From assembly GCA_009774245.1 (NCBI GenBank), contig VSNM01000004.1, positions 90,376 to 154,375 of the forward strand: a stretch of DNA of 64,000 bases. The letters are read 5' to 3'. The translations under genes were made by a program, and so were the position numbers. The notes beneath the pieces were generated by a model, which saw only the letters and a list, made by a program, of their open reading frames with translations, did not search any database and was not told the DNA's origin. This stretch comes from Lachnospiraceae bacterium. Lineage in GTDB: Bacteria; Bacillota; Clostridia; Lachnospirales; Lachnospiraceae. Positions 53,125 to 61,124 of the stretch are shown in pieces (position 1 is the stretch's first letter; every line of letters begins with the position of its first letter).

Positions 53125-54402
53125 TCAAAATCTGCGGGAGGATTTCAGATAGATCTGGCAGACAAATCCCCCCTGTTCACCATTCAGGAACTGCAGACGC
53201 CAACGGTGAAGCAGCGCGATCTGACGCACCAGACGGATGCCGAGACCATGCTCCGGCAGCTTTTCCAGCTTCATGGAACTTCTAAAGTACCGCAGCTGCT
53301 CCCTGCTGACACCGCAGCCGTTATCTGATATTTCCAGCACAATCCTTTTGAAAATCCACACACGCTTCCCCATCAGGCTCACTGTGATCGCACAGCCCTG
53401 GGGGTTGTGGTTTATCGCATTGTTGATCAGATTCTCGACCAGCCGCGTGATCAGCTCCCTGTCTCCCTTGACATAAAACTGCTCCAACGCCTCCGAAATA
53501 GTGACACTGATGTCATATTTTTCATCGATGCCCCTGTTGAGCATATCACAGACAGACTCCCTGAGCAATGCTGGCAGCAGCACTTTCTCCCGATGCCAGA
53601 CACCCATTCCATATGTGAGCTTGTTGGAGGTATTGAGGTTTGTGACCAGCGTCCTGATGCGCAACACCTGATGTACAATCATCTGTGCTCCCCTTTCAAC
53701 ATGGACTGCAGCAGGTTCCCCCTCCATGCCTTCAAAACCATGCCCAGCAAAATGCAGCAGCTCATCCGCATAGCCGAGCGCCAGCGAGAGCGGCGTGCGG
53801 ATGTCGTGCGATACCCCCGCGATCCACGATGTCCTCTGCTTCTCACGCCGGTGTGCATCGCGCCTGATGATCAGAAACGGTCCGATCAGCAGCACGATAA
53901 TATTCACGGTCAGCAGGATCGGAATCAGTGCCAAGAACATCTCCACCGTACTGATCTGAAAAGACAGATGATATTTCCAGACAGTCTGTCTGGGCATTCC
54001 CGCCACCAGAACCACCTCATCCAATATATGTGAATAAACTGGATAATCATTCAGATAATGTCTCGAAAACTGTACGATATCCCGCACCGTAAAATGTCTG
54101 GGGACATCATCCGGCAGCTGATAACTCCACACCACATCTCCCGCGTCATCCAGGAGAAAAGCAAATCCATGAAAATCATCAATCCTGTCCGTTCCCTGCT
54201 GTGACATGCTGTAACAGGTCTCTCCATTCTCATTGACAGTCCTGCTGATCTCACGGGAAAAATCTGCCACGGAAAATCTTGCAAGCCCCGCATCGGAGCG
54301 CAGACCAAAATAAGTCATGATAAGAAGATCCACGACCAGCATCACAGCGATCATGATGTTTGTCCATATAACAATCTTTAAAAAATTCTCCACTCTTCTC
54401 AT
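53125..54402 (-). CDS. Membrane sensor histidine kinase
   Basis: A 425-residue kinase with two membrane helices (about 9-32 and 155-180), a sensor loop of some 120 residues, phosphorylated His in WIAGVSHDIRTPLSLA, and N (NLINNAINHN), G1 (DNGCGV) and G2 (HGLGIRLV) boxes. ATGA overlaps with the response regulator gene before it. Distance to the ABC exporter genes at 56.3 kb, divergently transcribed across a toxin region, suggests but does not prove a link to peptide resistance. Confidence 0.91.
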   Translation of the reverse strand: MRRVENFLKIVIWTNIMIAVMLVVDLLIMTYFGLRSDAGLARFSVADFSREISRTVNENGETCYSMSQQGTDRIDDFHGFAFLLDDAGDVVWSYQLPDDVPRHFTVRDIVQFSRHYLNDYPVYSHILDEVVLVAGMPRQTVWKYHLSFQISTVEMFLALIPILLTVNIIVLLIGPFLIIRRDAHRREKQRTSWIAGVSHDIRTPLSLALGYADELLHFAGHGFEGMEGEPAAVHVERGAQMIVHQVLRIRTLVTNLNTSNKLTYGMGVWHREKVLLPALLRESVCDMLNRGIDEKYDISVTISEALEQFYVKGDRELITRLVENLINNAINHNPQGCAITVSLMGKRVWIFKRIVLEISDNGCGVSREQLRYFRSSMKLEKLPEHGLGIRLVRQIALLHRWRLQFLNGEQGGFVCQIYLKSSRRF

Positions 54403-55094
54403 ATGATCTTGTATCCCAACCCCCTGACAGTCAGCAGATGCTCCGGTTTGGACGGATTGTCCTCCAGTTTTTCCCGCAGATGCCTGATATGCACCATGAG
54501 GGAATTTTCATACCCGTAACTACCGTCAGGCCACAGTGTATCGCACAGAACATTGATGGAGAGAATCCTGCCCTTGTTTTCGCACAGTTTCTTTAGCAGT
54601 ACATACTCCTTTGCAGTGAGTGTGTAGTCCTCCCCGTCCGCGCTGACCGTCCCGGCACCCCAGTCGATCAGTACTTTTCCAACCCTGTCCGTTCCTGTCA
54701 CATCATCGATATGGTATGTCCTTTTCAACACTGCCCGAATCCGCAGCAGCAGCTCTTCCGGCAGGAATGGTTTCGTGATATAGTCGTCCGCGCCGAGCCC
54801 GAGTCCGCGCAGCCTTGCCTGATCCTCGTCCCGTGCCGACAGAAAGATCACCGGCATCCCACCGCCCCTGAGCCTCCTGATCTGTTCGAACAAGGTGAAA
54901 CCATCCCCGTCAGGCAGCATCACGTCCAGAAGCACAAGCTCGTACTCTTTTCCCCGCGTAAGCCGCATCGCACTCCTGCAGTCCGCCGCCATGTCTATGT
55001 ATTGATATCCCTCTTTTTTCAACAGATCTCCTACCATATATAATAGCGCATCTTCATCATCCACCAGTAAGATTCTGCACTCATGCAGCATCAT
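54399..55094 (-). CDS. OmpR/PhoB-type response regulator
   Basis: A 231-residue regulator with a receiver domain (ILLVDDED; LVLLDVMLPDGDG; FLSARDED; YITKPF) and a winged helix (TLTAKEYVLLKKLCENKG; MVHIRHLREKLED). AGGTGG lies before the ATG pair at 55094. It is co-transcribed with the overlapping kinase gene. Confidence 0.92.
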   Translation of the reverse strand: MMLHECRILLVDDEDALLYMVGDLLKKEGYQYIDMAADCRSAMRLTRGKEYELVLLDVMLPDGDGFTLFEQIRRLRGGGMPVIFLSARDEDQARLRGLGLGADDYITKPFLPEELLLRIRAVLKRTYHIDDVTGTDRVGKVLIDWGAGTVSADGEDYTLTAKEYVLLKKLCENKGRILSINVLCDTLWPDGSYGYENSLMVHIRHLREKLEDNPSKPEHLLTVRGLGYKII

Positions 55095-55305
55095 CTTGTC
55101 CACCTGCCTTTCCACGTTTACAACAATATTATAACCGATATTGGGCGGGATGTGCAGATTTTTTTTGTATATATGATATTGTAATAGTGAGGTGATGGTT
55201 ATTCCAACGTCATGACCGAATCACGTTTTGGTACTATCTATTCAAAAACAGCAATAGTATATAACCAACCCACATACAATAACTTTGAAAGGAAGAGTCG
55301 TTATT

Positions 55306-55500
55306 ATGAGTTATCAGGAAATAGCAAAGAACATGATTGACCAATTACCAGATGATAAAATAATTTTCGTCCCGGATTTCAAGCCAAATGCAACGACAAT
55401 AGCAGCAATGGCAGAAACGGACGAAATGATAAGAACAGGCAACGGCCAGCATTTTGAGGGAACAACAGAAGAGTTGTTCTCCCAAATTCTGGAGGAATAG
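55306..55500 (+). CDS. RelB/DinJ-type antitoxin-like protein
   Basis: A 64-residue acidic protein (MSYQEIAKNMIDQLPDDKII) with a Glu-rich tail (GTTEELFSQILEE), the size and make-up of type II antitoxins. The ATG at 55306 follows AAAGGAAGAG. The toxin gene that starts three bases after its stop is disrupted, so this is now probably an orphan antitoxin. Confidence 0.65.
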   Translation: MSYQEIAKNMIDQLPDDKIIFVPDFKPNATTIAAMAETDEMIRTGNGQHFEGTTEELFSQILEE

Positions 55501-55503
55501 ACC

Positions 55504-55733
55504 ATGTTAAAACTCAACCTTACAACACAATTCAAGCGCGACTTAAAGCTATGCAAGAAGCGGGGCTATAACATCACTCTGTTAAATGCCATAGTGAATA
55601 CATTAAGAATACCTGCGGCGCTTTCCCCGAAAAATGCGTGAAGCGTGGGTATAAAATGCCCCTGCTCCAGCAGGCTATTAACATGTCTGATTCTGAACAG
55701 ACCAGCTCAATTTTGAGCCCGCATTTCAAATAA
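55504..55733 (+). pseudogene. Disrupted YafQ/RelE-type toxin, two overlapping remnants
   Basis: The first frame begins MLKLNLTTQFKRDLKLCKKR and continues GYNITLLNAIV, a YafQ-like toxin start, but stops after 43 codons. A second frame, shifted, reads CVKRGYKMPLLQQAINM, which corresponds to the same region of a second toxin copy, and ends at 55733. No catalytic C-terminal half (His/Arg-rich) remains. A deletion between two toxin copies would explain the mosaic. Confidence 0.65.
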
Positions 55734-55857
55734 AACCCTTTTCTCCGATTTCAAATCGGGGAAACTACTGCACCATGACAATATAATATGTTTACCTGGG
55801 GAGCCGGGGGACGTGCTCTCACCCAATCCGAGACCCAAACGGAAGGTGGTGGGTATT

Positions 55858-55941
55858 ATGAGTACATATGAGGAATTTATGGTGCTGTTGACTATGGGAC
55901 TTCTGATCGTTGCAATTCTGAATTTGAAAAATAAAAAATAG
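55858..55941 (+). CDS. Small hydrophobic toxin (holin-like/Fst-type)
   Basis: A 27-residue peptide, MSTYEEFMVLLTMGLLIVAI followed by LNLKNKK: one membrane helix and a Lys-rich tail. This matches the putative holin-like type I toxin family. GGAAGGTGG stands seven to eight bases before the ATG. A promoter-like TATAAT lies at 55782, and its message would end at the shared terminator at 55936-55979. A strong opposing promoter reads toward it, and similar sequences (GGGGAGCCGG) stand at both 5' ends, as expected for an RNA-controlled toxin. Confidence 0.75.
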   Translation: MSTYEEFMVLLTMGLLIVAILNLKNKK

Positions 55942-55979
55942 CCGTCCTGTTCTTTGGCGAGAATTACGGCTATTTTTTA
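55936..55979. terminator. Shared terminator of the toxin and antisense RNAs
   Basis: AAAAATAGCCGT and ACGGCTATTTTTT pair across about 20 bases, with A/T runs on both sides so it can act on both strands. It overlaps the toxin stop codon. Confidence 0.85.
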
Positions 55980-56036
55980 ACTTGAAACTATTTCGCCGGG
56001 TCGGGTGACTGGCACTCACCTTCCGGCTCCCCTGTT
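55945..56036 (-). ncRNA. Candidate antisense RNA of the type I toxin locus
   Basis: A strong minus-strand promoter (TTGACA, 18-base spacer, TATAAT at 56043-56072) would start an RNA near 56036 that runs to the shared terminator. Its 5' part (GGGGAGCCGGAAGGTGAGTG) repeats, in inverted orientation, the 5' leader of the toxin message. This is the arrangement of Fst/par-type loci. The RNA's existence is inferred. Confidence 0.6.
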
Positions 56037-56255
56037 AAGTATATTATAAGTGAATGCCCTGTTGTTTGTCAATCAAAAATTAACAACATTACCATTCGTA
56101 AATTGCAACCAGCTCAGCCTATTGAAGTTTCCCCGATCACCTGAAAATTTAAGGTTATCATAAGGTAAACATCACACTGCCTTAAAGTAATCCTCCTATA
56201 TTTGTATACACAAGAATCGAGAGAGGAATGCCCCTCTCCACCAAGGAGGATTTTT

Positions 56256-56984
56256 ATGAATACAAACATTATCGAAACCAATGGACTGACCAAAGGCAGC
56301 GGCAGCCGGATGCGCGTGAACCATATTGACCTGCGCGTCCCCGAGGGCTGTGTCTACGGCTTTCTCGGGCCAAACGGCGCTGGCAAGACCACAACTTTAA
56401 AGCTGCTGCTCGGGCTGCTGAAACCGACTGCGGGCACGGTCACCTTCTTCGGGCAGAAGATGACGGAGAAAAACAGGCTTTCCATCTTAAAGCACACGGG
56501 AAGCCTGATCGAGAACCCAAGCTATTACGGACACCTCACCGGACTGGAAAACCTGGAGATCATCGCCAAACTGAAAAAAGTGCCCGCCAGTGAGATCACA
56601 AATGTCCTTCAGACTGTCCGGCTGTATGAACAGCGGGACAAAAAGGTCAGACAGTACTCCCTCGGCATGAAACAACGCCTTGGCATCGCCATGGCACTGC
56701 TCGGGAATCCGCGTGTACTGATACTCGATGAGCCGACAAATGGCCTTGATCCGGCTGGAATCCAGGAAATCCGTGAATTTATCAAGGAGCTGCCTGTCCT
56801 CCGCCAGATGACCGTCATCGTGTCGAGCCATCTACTAGGCGAGATGGAACAGATGGCAGACATGGCCGGCATCATCAATCACGGCGAACTCATTTTTCAG
56901 GGCCCGCTTGCAACACTCGAGGCCAGAGGCGAAAATCTGGAAGATACGTTCCTGAAAATGACGGAAGGCGGTGAGAGTCTATGA
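56256..56984 (+). CDS. ABC transporter ATPase (BcrA/lantibiotic-resistance type)
   Basis: A 242-residue ABC ATPase: GPNGAGKTTT, signature YSLGMKQRLGIAMALLG, Walker B VLILDEPTNGLDPAG and switch His in SSHLLGEM. The short size and the length of linker match exporters for bacitracin or lantibiotics. AAGGAGG precedes the ATG. Its last codons overlap the permease gene. A two-component system lies divergently 1.2 kb away. Confidence 0.92.
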   Translation: MNTNIIETNGLTKGSGSRMRVNHIDLRVPEGCVYGFLGPNGAGKTTTLKLLLGLLKPTAGTVTFFGQKMTEKNRLSILKHTGSLIENPSYYGHLTGLENLEIIAKLKKVPASEITNVLQTVRLYEQRDKKVRQYSLGMKQRLGIAMALLGNPRVLILDEPTNGLDPAGIQEIREFIKELPVLRQMTVIVSSHLLGEMEQMADMAGIINHGELIFQGPLATLEARGENLEDTFLKMTEGGESL

Positions 56985-58558
56985 TTTACCGTTTATCCTT
57001 AGAATTAAAAAAGACCAGACGGCGCGGCATCTGGCTGGTGCCCGCTGTACTTTTGCTGGTCATCACAGCGTGGGCGGGACGCAATATGGACAATGAGCGC
57101 TATCTTGACTATGGCTGGCTGATGACACTGTTTAACGTACCGCTCCTAAACGCGATACTGATTCCCACTGCCATCGCCGTCCTTGCAAGTCGGATCATCG
57201 ATCTGGAGCACAGGGGAAATACATGGAAAGTACTGGAGACACTGCAGCGCAAATCCGATATCTATATCACCAAAGTACTGTATGGATTCTGTGCAGTCCT
57301 CATCTTTTCCGTTTTGGAGCTGGCCGCTTTTCTGGTGCTTGGATATGCTATCGGCTTTAAGGGAAATCCGGATTGGTGGGCATATGGGCTGTTTTTCGTG
57401 CAGACTTTCGTGATATCCTTTAATCTCTATCTGCTGCAGATGATCGTCTCCCTGATTTTTTTCAACCAGGCGGTCGCCCTGTGCACAGGGCTGTGCGGCA
57501 GCATGGCCGGACTTTTCCTGATGTATGTGCCACAGTGGCCTGTGCTCAGATGCCTTATCCCATGGGGACACTTTGGCGCATCCATGTTTGTCGGCATGGA
57601 CGCTGAAAGAAACCATATCAATGGATTTTATTATATGCGTCCGGATTCGGGGTGCGTTTTTTTTATCACGGGGTGGCTTGTTCTACTGCTGGTCGGCGGC
57701 TGGTTTGTTTTTCAGCAAATGGACACGGATGGGTATCACTTTCAGCCCAGACATCGCAGGCGACGCGGCAAACTCGGCGCAGACATCATGGATGCCGCGA
57801 CAGATGACAGCGTTTCCCTGTCACGCAGACCTGTCAAAATTCCACGTCTGCCCGTTGAAGTGATCAAGATCAGGCGCACACCGATCTGGATTGCCTTCCT
57901 CACCCTGCCGCTGATCTCCGCGCTGATCGGAACCGCAAACTACCTGAATAACCTCGCGCTCCTGAAAAGCACATGGTATTCGCTCTGGACACAGCACTCC
58001 CTGTTTTTCTGCTACTTTTTCATGCCGCCGCTCATCGGCGTCTACGCAAGTTATCTGTGGCGGCTCGAACACAATGGCTCAAACTGGAATATGGTGCTGG
58101 TCAATACCCCGGTCTGGCGGCTTGTATTTGGCAAGCTTGCCGTGTGCTCAGCCGTCACATTTCTCACATTGGGCTGGCAGTGTATTCTATATGTCCTATG
58201 CGGTCTGTATGTCGGTTTCTCCGAGCCAGTCCCGTTTGCACTGATCGAATGGTTTGTCTGCGGTGTCATCGGCGGCACTGCTGTATGCGCGATGCAGTGT
58301 TTCCTGTCGCTCATAATCCGAAGCTTTGCCATCCCTGTCGGCCTGGCGCTCCTCGGTGGATTCGCCGGACTTGCCGCCACTGCGGCCGGGCATTATTATA
58401 TCCTTCCCTACTCGCTCATGAGCAGGGGGATGCGCGCCAACAATCCAAACCTCTCGGTGAATCTGTCTGTGTACATCTGTTATGCCGTGTTTTTTATCGT
58501 ATTGTTTTACATCCTGAGCGTTTGGTATATCAAAAGCCATGATGTCAGGACACAGTAA
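56981..58558 (+). CDS. ABC-2 permease with two fused homologous halves
   Basis: A 525-residue membrane protein consisting of two similar units (about 1-245 and 285-525), each with some six helices. The paired segments VLASRIIDLEHRGNTWKVLE in the first and VYASYLWRLEHNGSNWNMVL in the second show the duplication. Lantibiotic-immunity transporters usually have two separate permeases; here they appear fused. The start overlaps the ATPase stop by four bases. The substrate is probably a peptide antibiotic. Confidence 0.88.
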   Translation: MIYRLSLELKKTRRRGIWLVPAVLLLVITAWAGRNMDNERYLDYGWLMTLFNVPLLNAILIPTAIAVLASRIIDLEHRGNTWKVLETLQRKSDIYITKVLYGFCAVLIFSVLELAAFLVLGYAIGFKGNPDWWAYGLFFVQTFVISFNLYLLQMIVSLIFFNQAVALCTGLCGSMAGLFLMYVPQWPVLRCLIPWGHFGASMFVGMDAERNHINGFYYMRPDSGCVFFITGWLVLLLVGGWFVFQQMDTDGYHFQPRHRRRRGKLGADIMDAATDDSVSLSRRPVKIPRLPVEVIKIRRTPIWIAFLTLPLISALIGTANYLNNLALLKSTWYSLWTQHSLFFCYFFMPPLIGVYASYLWRLEHNGSNWNMVLVNTPVWRLVFGKLAVCSAVTFLTLGWQCILYVLCGLYVGFSEPVPFALIEWFVCGVIGGTAVCAMQCFLSLIIRSFAIPVGLALLGGFAGLAATAAGHYYILPYSLMSRGMRANNPNLSVNLSVYICYAVFFIVLFYILSVWYIKSHDVRTQ

Positions 58559-58662
58559 GTACCATTTTCCCAAAGAATGTACGTTACTTTTCATACCCAC
58601 ACCAAAGTAGTGGGAATCATGCGCCAAAATGCTTGCACTTTAGCATTTTGTGTGCAAAATTT

Positions 58663-58725
58663 GTTATAATTCACACCTCAGTAACTTATAAGTTGATAAA
58701 AACTGACATAGGTGTGAATTGTAAC
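58663..58725. repeat. Long inverted repeat between transporter and acetyltransferase genes
   Basis: GTTATAATTCACACCT pairs with AGGTGTGAATTGTAAC (15 of 16 matched) across 31 bases that contain a smaller palindrome (AACTTATAAGTT). No gene lies in 58559-58849. It could be a small mobile element, a structured RNA or an operator. Confidence 0.6.
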
Positions 58726-58849
58726 GAATGTACAAAGCGATTATGCACTGCCTCCTTGCGATATTTGACAAAATCAAAATTTTATGCCATCATTAAAATA
58801 ATTATCAGGCTGTCTGAGATTTTGTAAAAACATTGACGGGAGAATAGAT

Positions 58850-60025
58850 ATGAATGTAACAATACACGATACACTCACAGAGGAAGCAAGAGAAATCAGA
58901 AAAAAAGTTTTTATAGACGAACAGGGATTTCAGGATGAATATGACGAAACAGACAACAGATCAGTACACTTTGTGCTGTCCGATAACGGTCTGCCCGTGG
59001 CAACATGCCGCGTTTTCCGGGAGCATAATATGGATGCCTATACACTTGGCAGACTCGCCGTGATCCGTGAGTACCGCGGGAAAAACATCGGCTCGCTTCT
59101 GATGCAGGAGGCGGAAAAGTATGTAAAATCACAAGGCGGAACAGCCATAATCCTGCATTCTCAATGCCGCGCCTCCGGTTTTTATGAAAAACTGGGTTTT
59201 GTGAAATTTGGCGATATAGAAGATGATCAGGGCTGCCCCCATATCTGGATGAAAAAGGAGCTTTCTATGAAAAAGGAAACTTCTATAATAAAGGAAACTT
59301 CTATAATAAAGGAAACTTCTATAAAAAAAGAAACTTCAATGAAAATAACCATCATACACGGCCAGAGCCATCAGGGTTCCACCTGCCATATCGCAAGGTC
59401 TCTGGCAAGAAAACTGGGCGGGGAAGTCACTGAATTTTTCCTGCCGAGAGATTTTTGCGAATTTTGCGTCGGGTGTACTGCCTGCTTTGCGGTGTCAGAG
59501 ACAAAATGCCCGCATTATGCCAGGCTCTCCCCCATCACACAGGCGCTGGACGACGCGGACGTAATCATTCTGGCAAGTCCAGTCTATGTGTACCATGCGA
59601 CAGGCGCCATGAAAGCATTCCTGGATCACTACGGCTGGCGGTGGATGGTGCACCGCCCCGAGCCAAAGATGTTCTCCAAGCAGGCTGTCTGCATTTCCAC
59701 AGCCGCCGGAGCCGGAATGAAGAGCACAAACCGCGACATGGCGGACAGCACTTTCTTCTGGGGTGTTGCCAAAACCTACCGATACGGCGCCGCCGTGATG
59801 GAAACGTCATGGAAAAGAGTCAGCCGCAAAAAGAAACACAAAATAGACCGGCAGCTTGCCCTGCTGGCGCGGAAAATACAGAAAAACCACGGCCATGTCA
59901 GACCGTCCCTGAAAACAAAGCTATTTTTTCATGCAATGCGCCTGATGCAGAGATGCGGGTGGAATCCGGCAGACACAGATTACTGGAAAGCGCAGGGCTG
60001 GTCTGGGAAAAAGCGCCCCTGGTAA
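58850..60025 (+). CDS. GNAT acetyltransferase fused to an NADPH-dependent FMN reductase/flavodoxin
   Basis: A 391-residue open frame. Residues 1-138 are a GNAT acetyltransferase (VFIDEQGFQDEYDE; RLAVIREYRGKNIGSLLMQ; YEKLGF). Residues 164-391 are a flavodoxin-like oxidoreductase (IHGQSHQGSTCHIA; CVGCTACF; LASPVYVYHATGAMKAFLDH). They are joined by five 18-bp units, each with an AAGGA-like site followed by ATG or ATA. The two were probably adjacent genes; ATGs at 59267 and 59339 are still good starts for a separate flavodoxin. The stop TAA at 60023 coincides with a repeat end (TAAGGAACTGT). Confidence 0.85.
   Translation: MNVTIHDTLTEEAREIRKKVFIDEQGFQDEYDETDNRSVHFVLSDNGLPVATCRVFREHNMDAYTLGRLAVIREYRGKNIGSLLMQEAEKYVKSQGGTAIILHSQCRASGFYEKLGFVKFGDIEDDQGCPHIWMKKELSMKKETSIIKETSIIKETSIKKETSMKITIIHGQSHQGSTCHIARSLARKLGGEVTEFFLPRDFCEFCVGCTACFAVSETKCPHYARLSPITQALDDADVIILASPVYVYHATGAMKAFLDHYGWRWMVHRPEPKMFSKQAVCISTAAGAGMKSTNRDMADSTFFWGVAKTYRYGAAVMETSWKRVSRKKKHKIDRQLALLARKIQKNHGHVRPSLKTKLFFHAMRLMQRCGWNPADTDYWKAQGWSGKKRPW
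59255..59344 (+). repeat. 18-bp tandem repeat made of ribosome binding site plus start codon
   Basis: Five units, the first AAGGAGCTTTCTATGAAA, three of type AAGGAAACTTCTATAATA/AAA, the last AAAGAAACTTCAATGAAA. Each contains a Shine-Dalgarno-like AAGGA seven bases before ATG or ATA. Unit length is a multiple of three, so the frame continues through all (KETSII-type hexapeptides). Confidence 0.9.
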
Positions 60026-60039
60026 GGAACTGTCTCTAA

Positions 60040-60720
60040 TCACAGAAGTACTTCCGCATTTGTTCCATAAAAAATATCGCTGCGCCCCGCAAGCTGCTTT
60101 AAAATCTTCTCCATGCGATCCCAGTTCTGGTCTGCATCGAACTCATAGCTGTGTCCCCAGATATATAACAGTGACGGCTCCCCGGTCTCCTGCGCCAGGA
60201 ACCGACCGATTCCCTCAAAGATCCTGTCATCATTGTGGTGATAACACGGCTTGAAGTGCAGCAGGTCACTCTGCAGAGCGAACGCATCCGTGGACTCGAC
60301 TGTCCTCGCATAGCGAATCCCGCAGTCTGACAAAACCTTCACGGACAAGTCATGATAGCAACCATATGGGTAGGCATAGCCGACAACTTTCTGTTCAAAT
60401 AAATGCTCTAAATTCCTCTTGTCAGCCAGAACCTCATTGTACAGCGTCTCCTCGTCACAGTCCTGCGGATTGGCGTGCGTCAGGCCATGGCTGGCAATCT
60501 CATGTCCCTTGTACAGCTCGCGGAGCCCCTGCTGGTTCATGCGCCGCACCACGATTCCGCTCCTGCCCTCCACAAAGCTGTTCGCCCCTGTCTGGATGCC
60601 GCTGTTGAGGTTGAATGTCGCTTTCACGCCATACGCATTGAACAGCTCCACCAGGCGCCTGTCCTGCTCCACGCCGTCATCATAACTAAATGTCACCGCT
60701 TTCTTTTTTCCATTCCACAT
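60040..60720 (-). CDS. Polysaccharide deacetylase (NodB homology)
   Basis: A 226-residue protein with the NodB deacetylase pattern: TFSYDDGVEQD with the catalytic/metal Asp pair, HGLTHANP for the metal histidines and YAYPYGCYHD. It should remove acetyl groups from a sugar polymer or related molecule. No signal peptide is visible, so it is probably cytosolic. GGGGG lies eight bases before the ATG at 60720. A 29-codon membrane-peptide gene lies directly upstream on the same strand. Confidence 0.85.
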   Translation of the reverse strand: MWNGKKKAVTFSYDDGVEQDRRLVELFNAYGVKATFNLNSGIQTGANSFVEGRSGIVVRRMNQQGLRELYKGHEIASHGLTHANPQDCDEETLYNEVLADKRNLEHLFEQKVVGYAYPYGCYHDLSVKVLSDCGIRYARTVESTDAFALQSDLLHFKPCYHHNDDRIFEGIGRFLAQETGEPSLLYIWGHSYEFDADQNWDRMEKILKQLAGRSDIFYGTNAEVLL

Positions 60721-60748
60721 TTTCATTTCCCCCTTTTCCATTACATGA

Positions 60749-60838
60749 CTAATCCCGTTTTATAATCTGATGCCCTGTCACGATACACATGATGCAGCTG
60801 ACAAGCAGCAGGCAGGACCAAAACTTGTGTCCGTTCAT
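60749..60838 (-). CDS. Tiny membrane protein, unknown
   Basis: A 29-residue peptide, MNGHKFWSCLLLVSCIMCIV followed by TGHQIIKRD: one hydrophobic helix with two Cys, and a charged tail. A near-perfect AGGAGGTGA stands seven bases before the ATG, which is the main support. It ends 28 bases before the deacetylase start and likely shares its message. Too short for family assignment; a regulatory small membrane protein or leader peptide are both possible. Confidence 0.55.
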   Translation of the reverse strand: MNGHKFWSCLLLVSCIMCIVTGHQIIKRD

Positions 60839-60955
60839 CTCGACTCACCTCCTCTCGGATACTTCCGCATATATCCTGTTTGCTTCCATACTAAGAAACT
60901 GTCCTCTCATTTCCGCACCACACTCCAATACTCTTCTGCATCAATCAGGAACCTA

Positions 60956-61113
60956 AGGAACTGTAGAAAAATAAGTGACACATCTTGCTTGTCTATTTCT
61001 CCAATCTTGCAGGAGAAAAATCCTCGCCGTAGCCCGCTACGCCTACGTTTTTTCTCCTACAATCTTGAAAAAATATCCTGCGCAATCTGGGCACTTATTT
61101 TCCTACAATTCCT
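60956..61113 (+). repeat. Palindromic MITE-like element, copy D
   Basis: A 158-bp element with AGGAACTGT and ACAATTCCT ends. The outer arms AAAAATAAGTG and CACTTATTTT pair. The inner stem is GAGAAAAA/TTTTTCTC with apical CGTAG-CCCG-CTACG. An additional solo end (AAGAAACTGTCCTC) lies at about 60892. The element ends 11 bases before the stop codon of the metallo-hydrolase gene. Confidence 0.85.
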
Positions 61114-61124
61114 AATGAAATTCC

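Noticed and set aside
59255..59344. 18-bp repeats that could suggest a CRISPR or phage attachment site
   Set aside because: No spacers; units keep the reading frame and each contains a translation initiation-like sequence.
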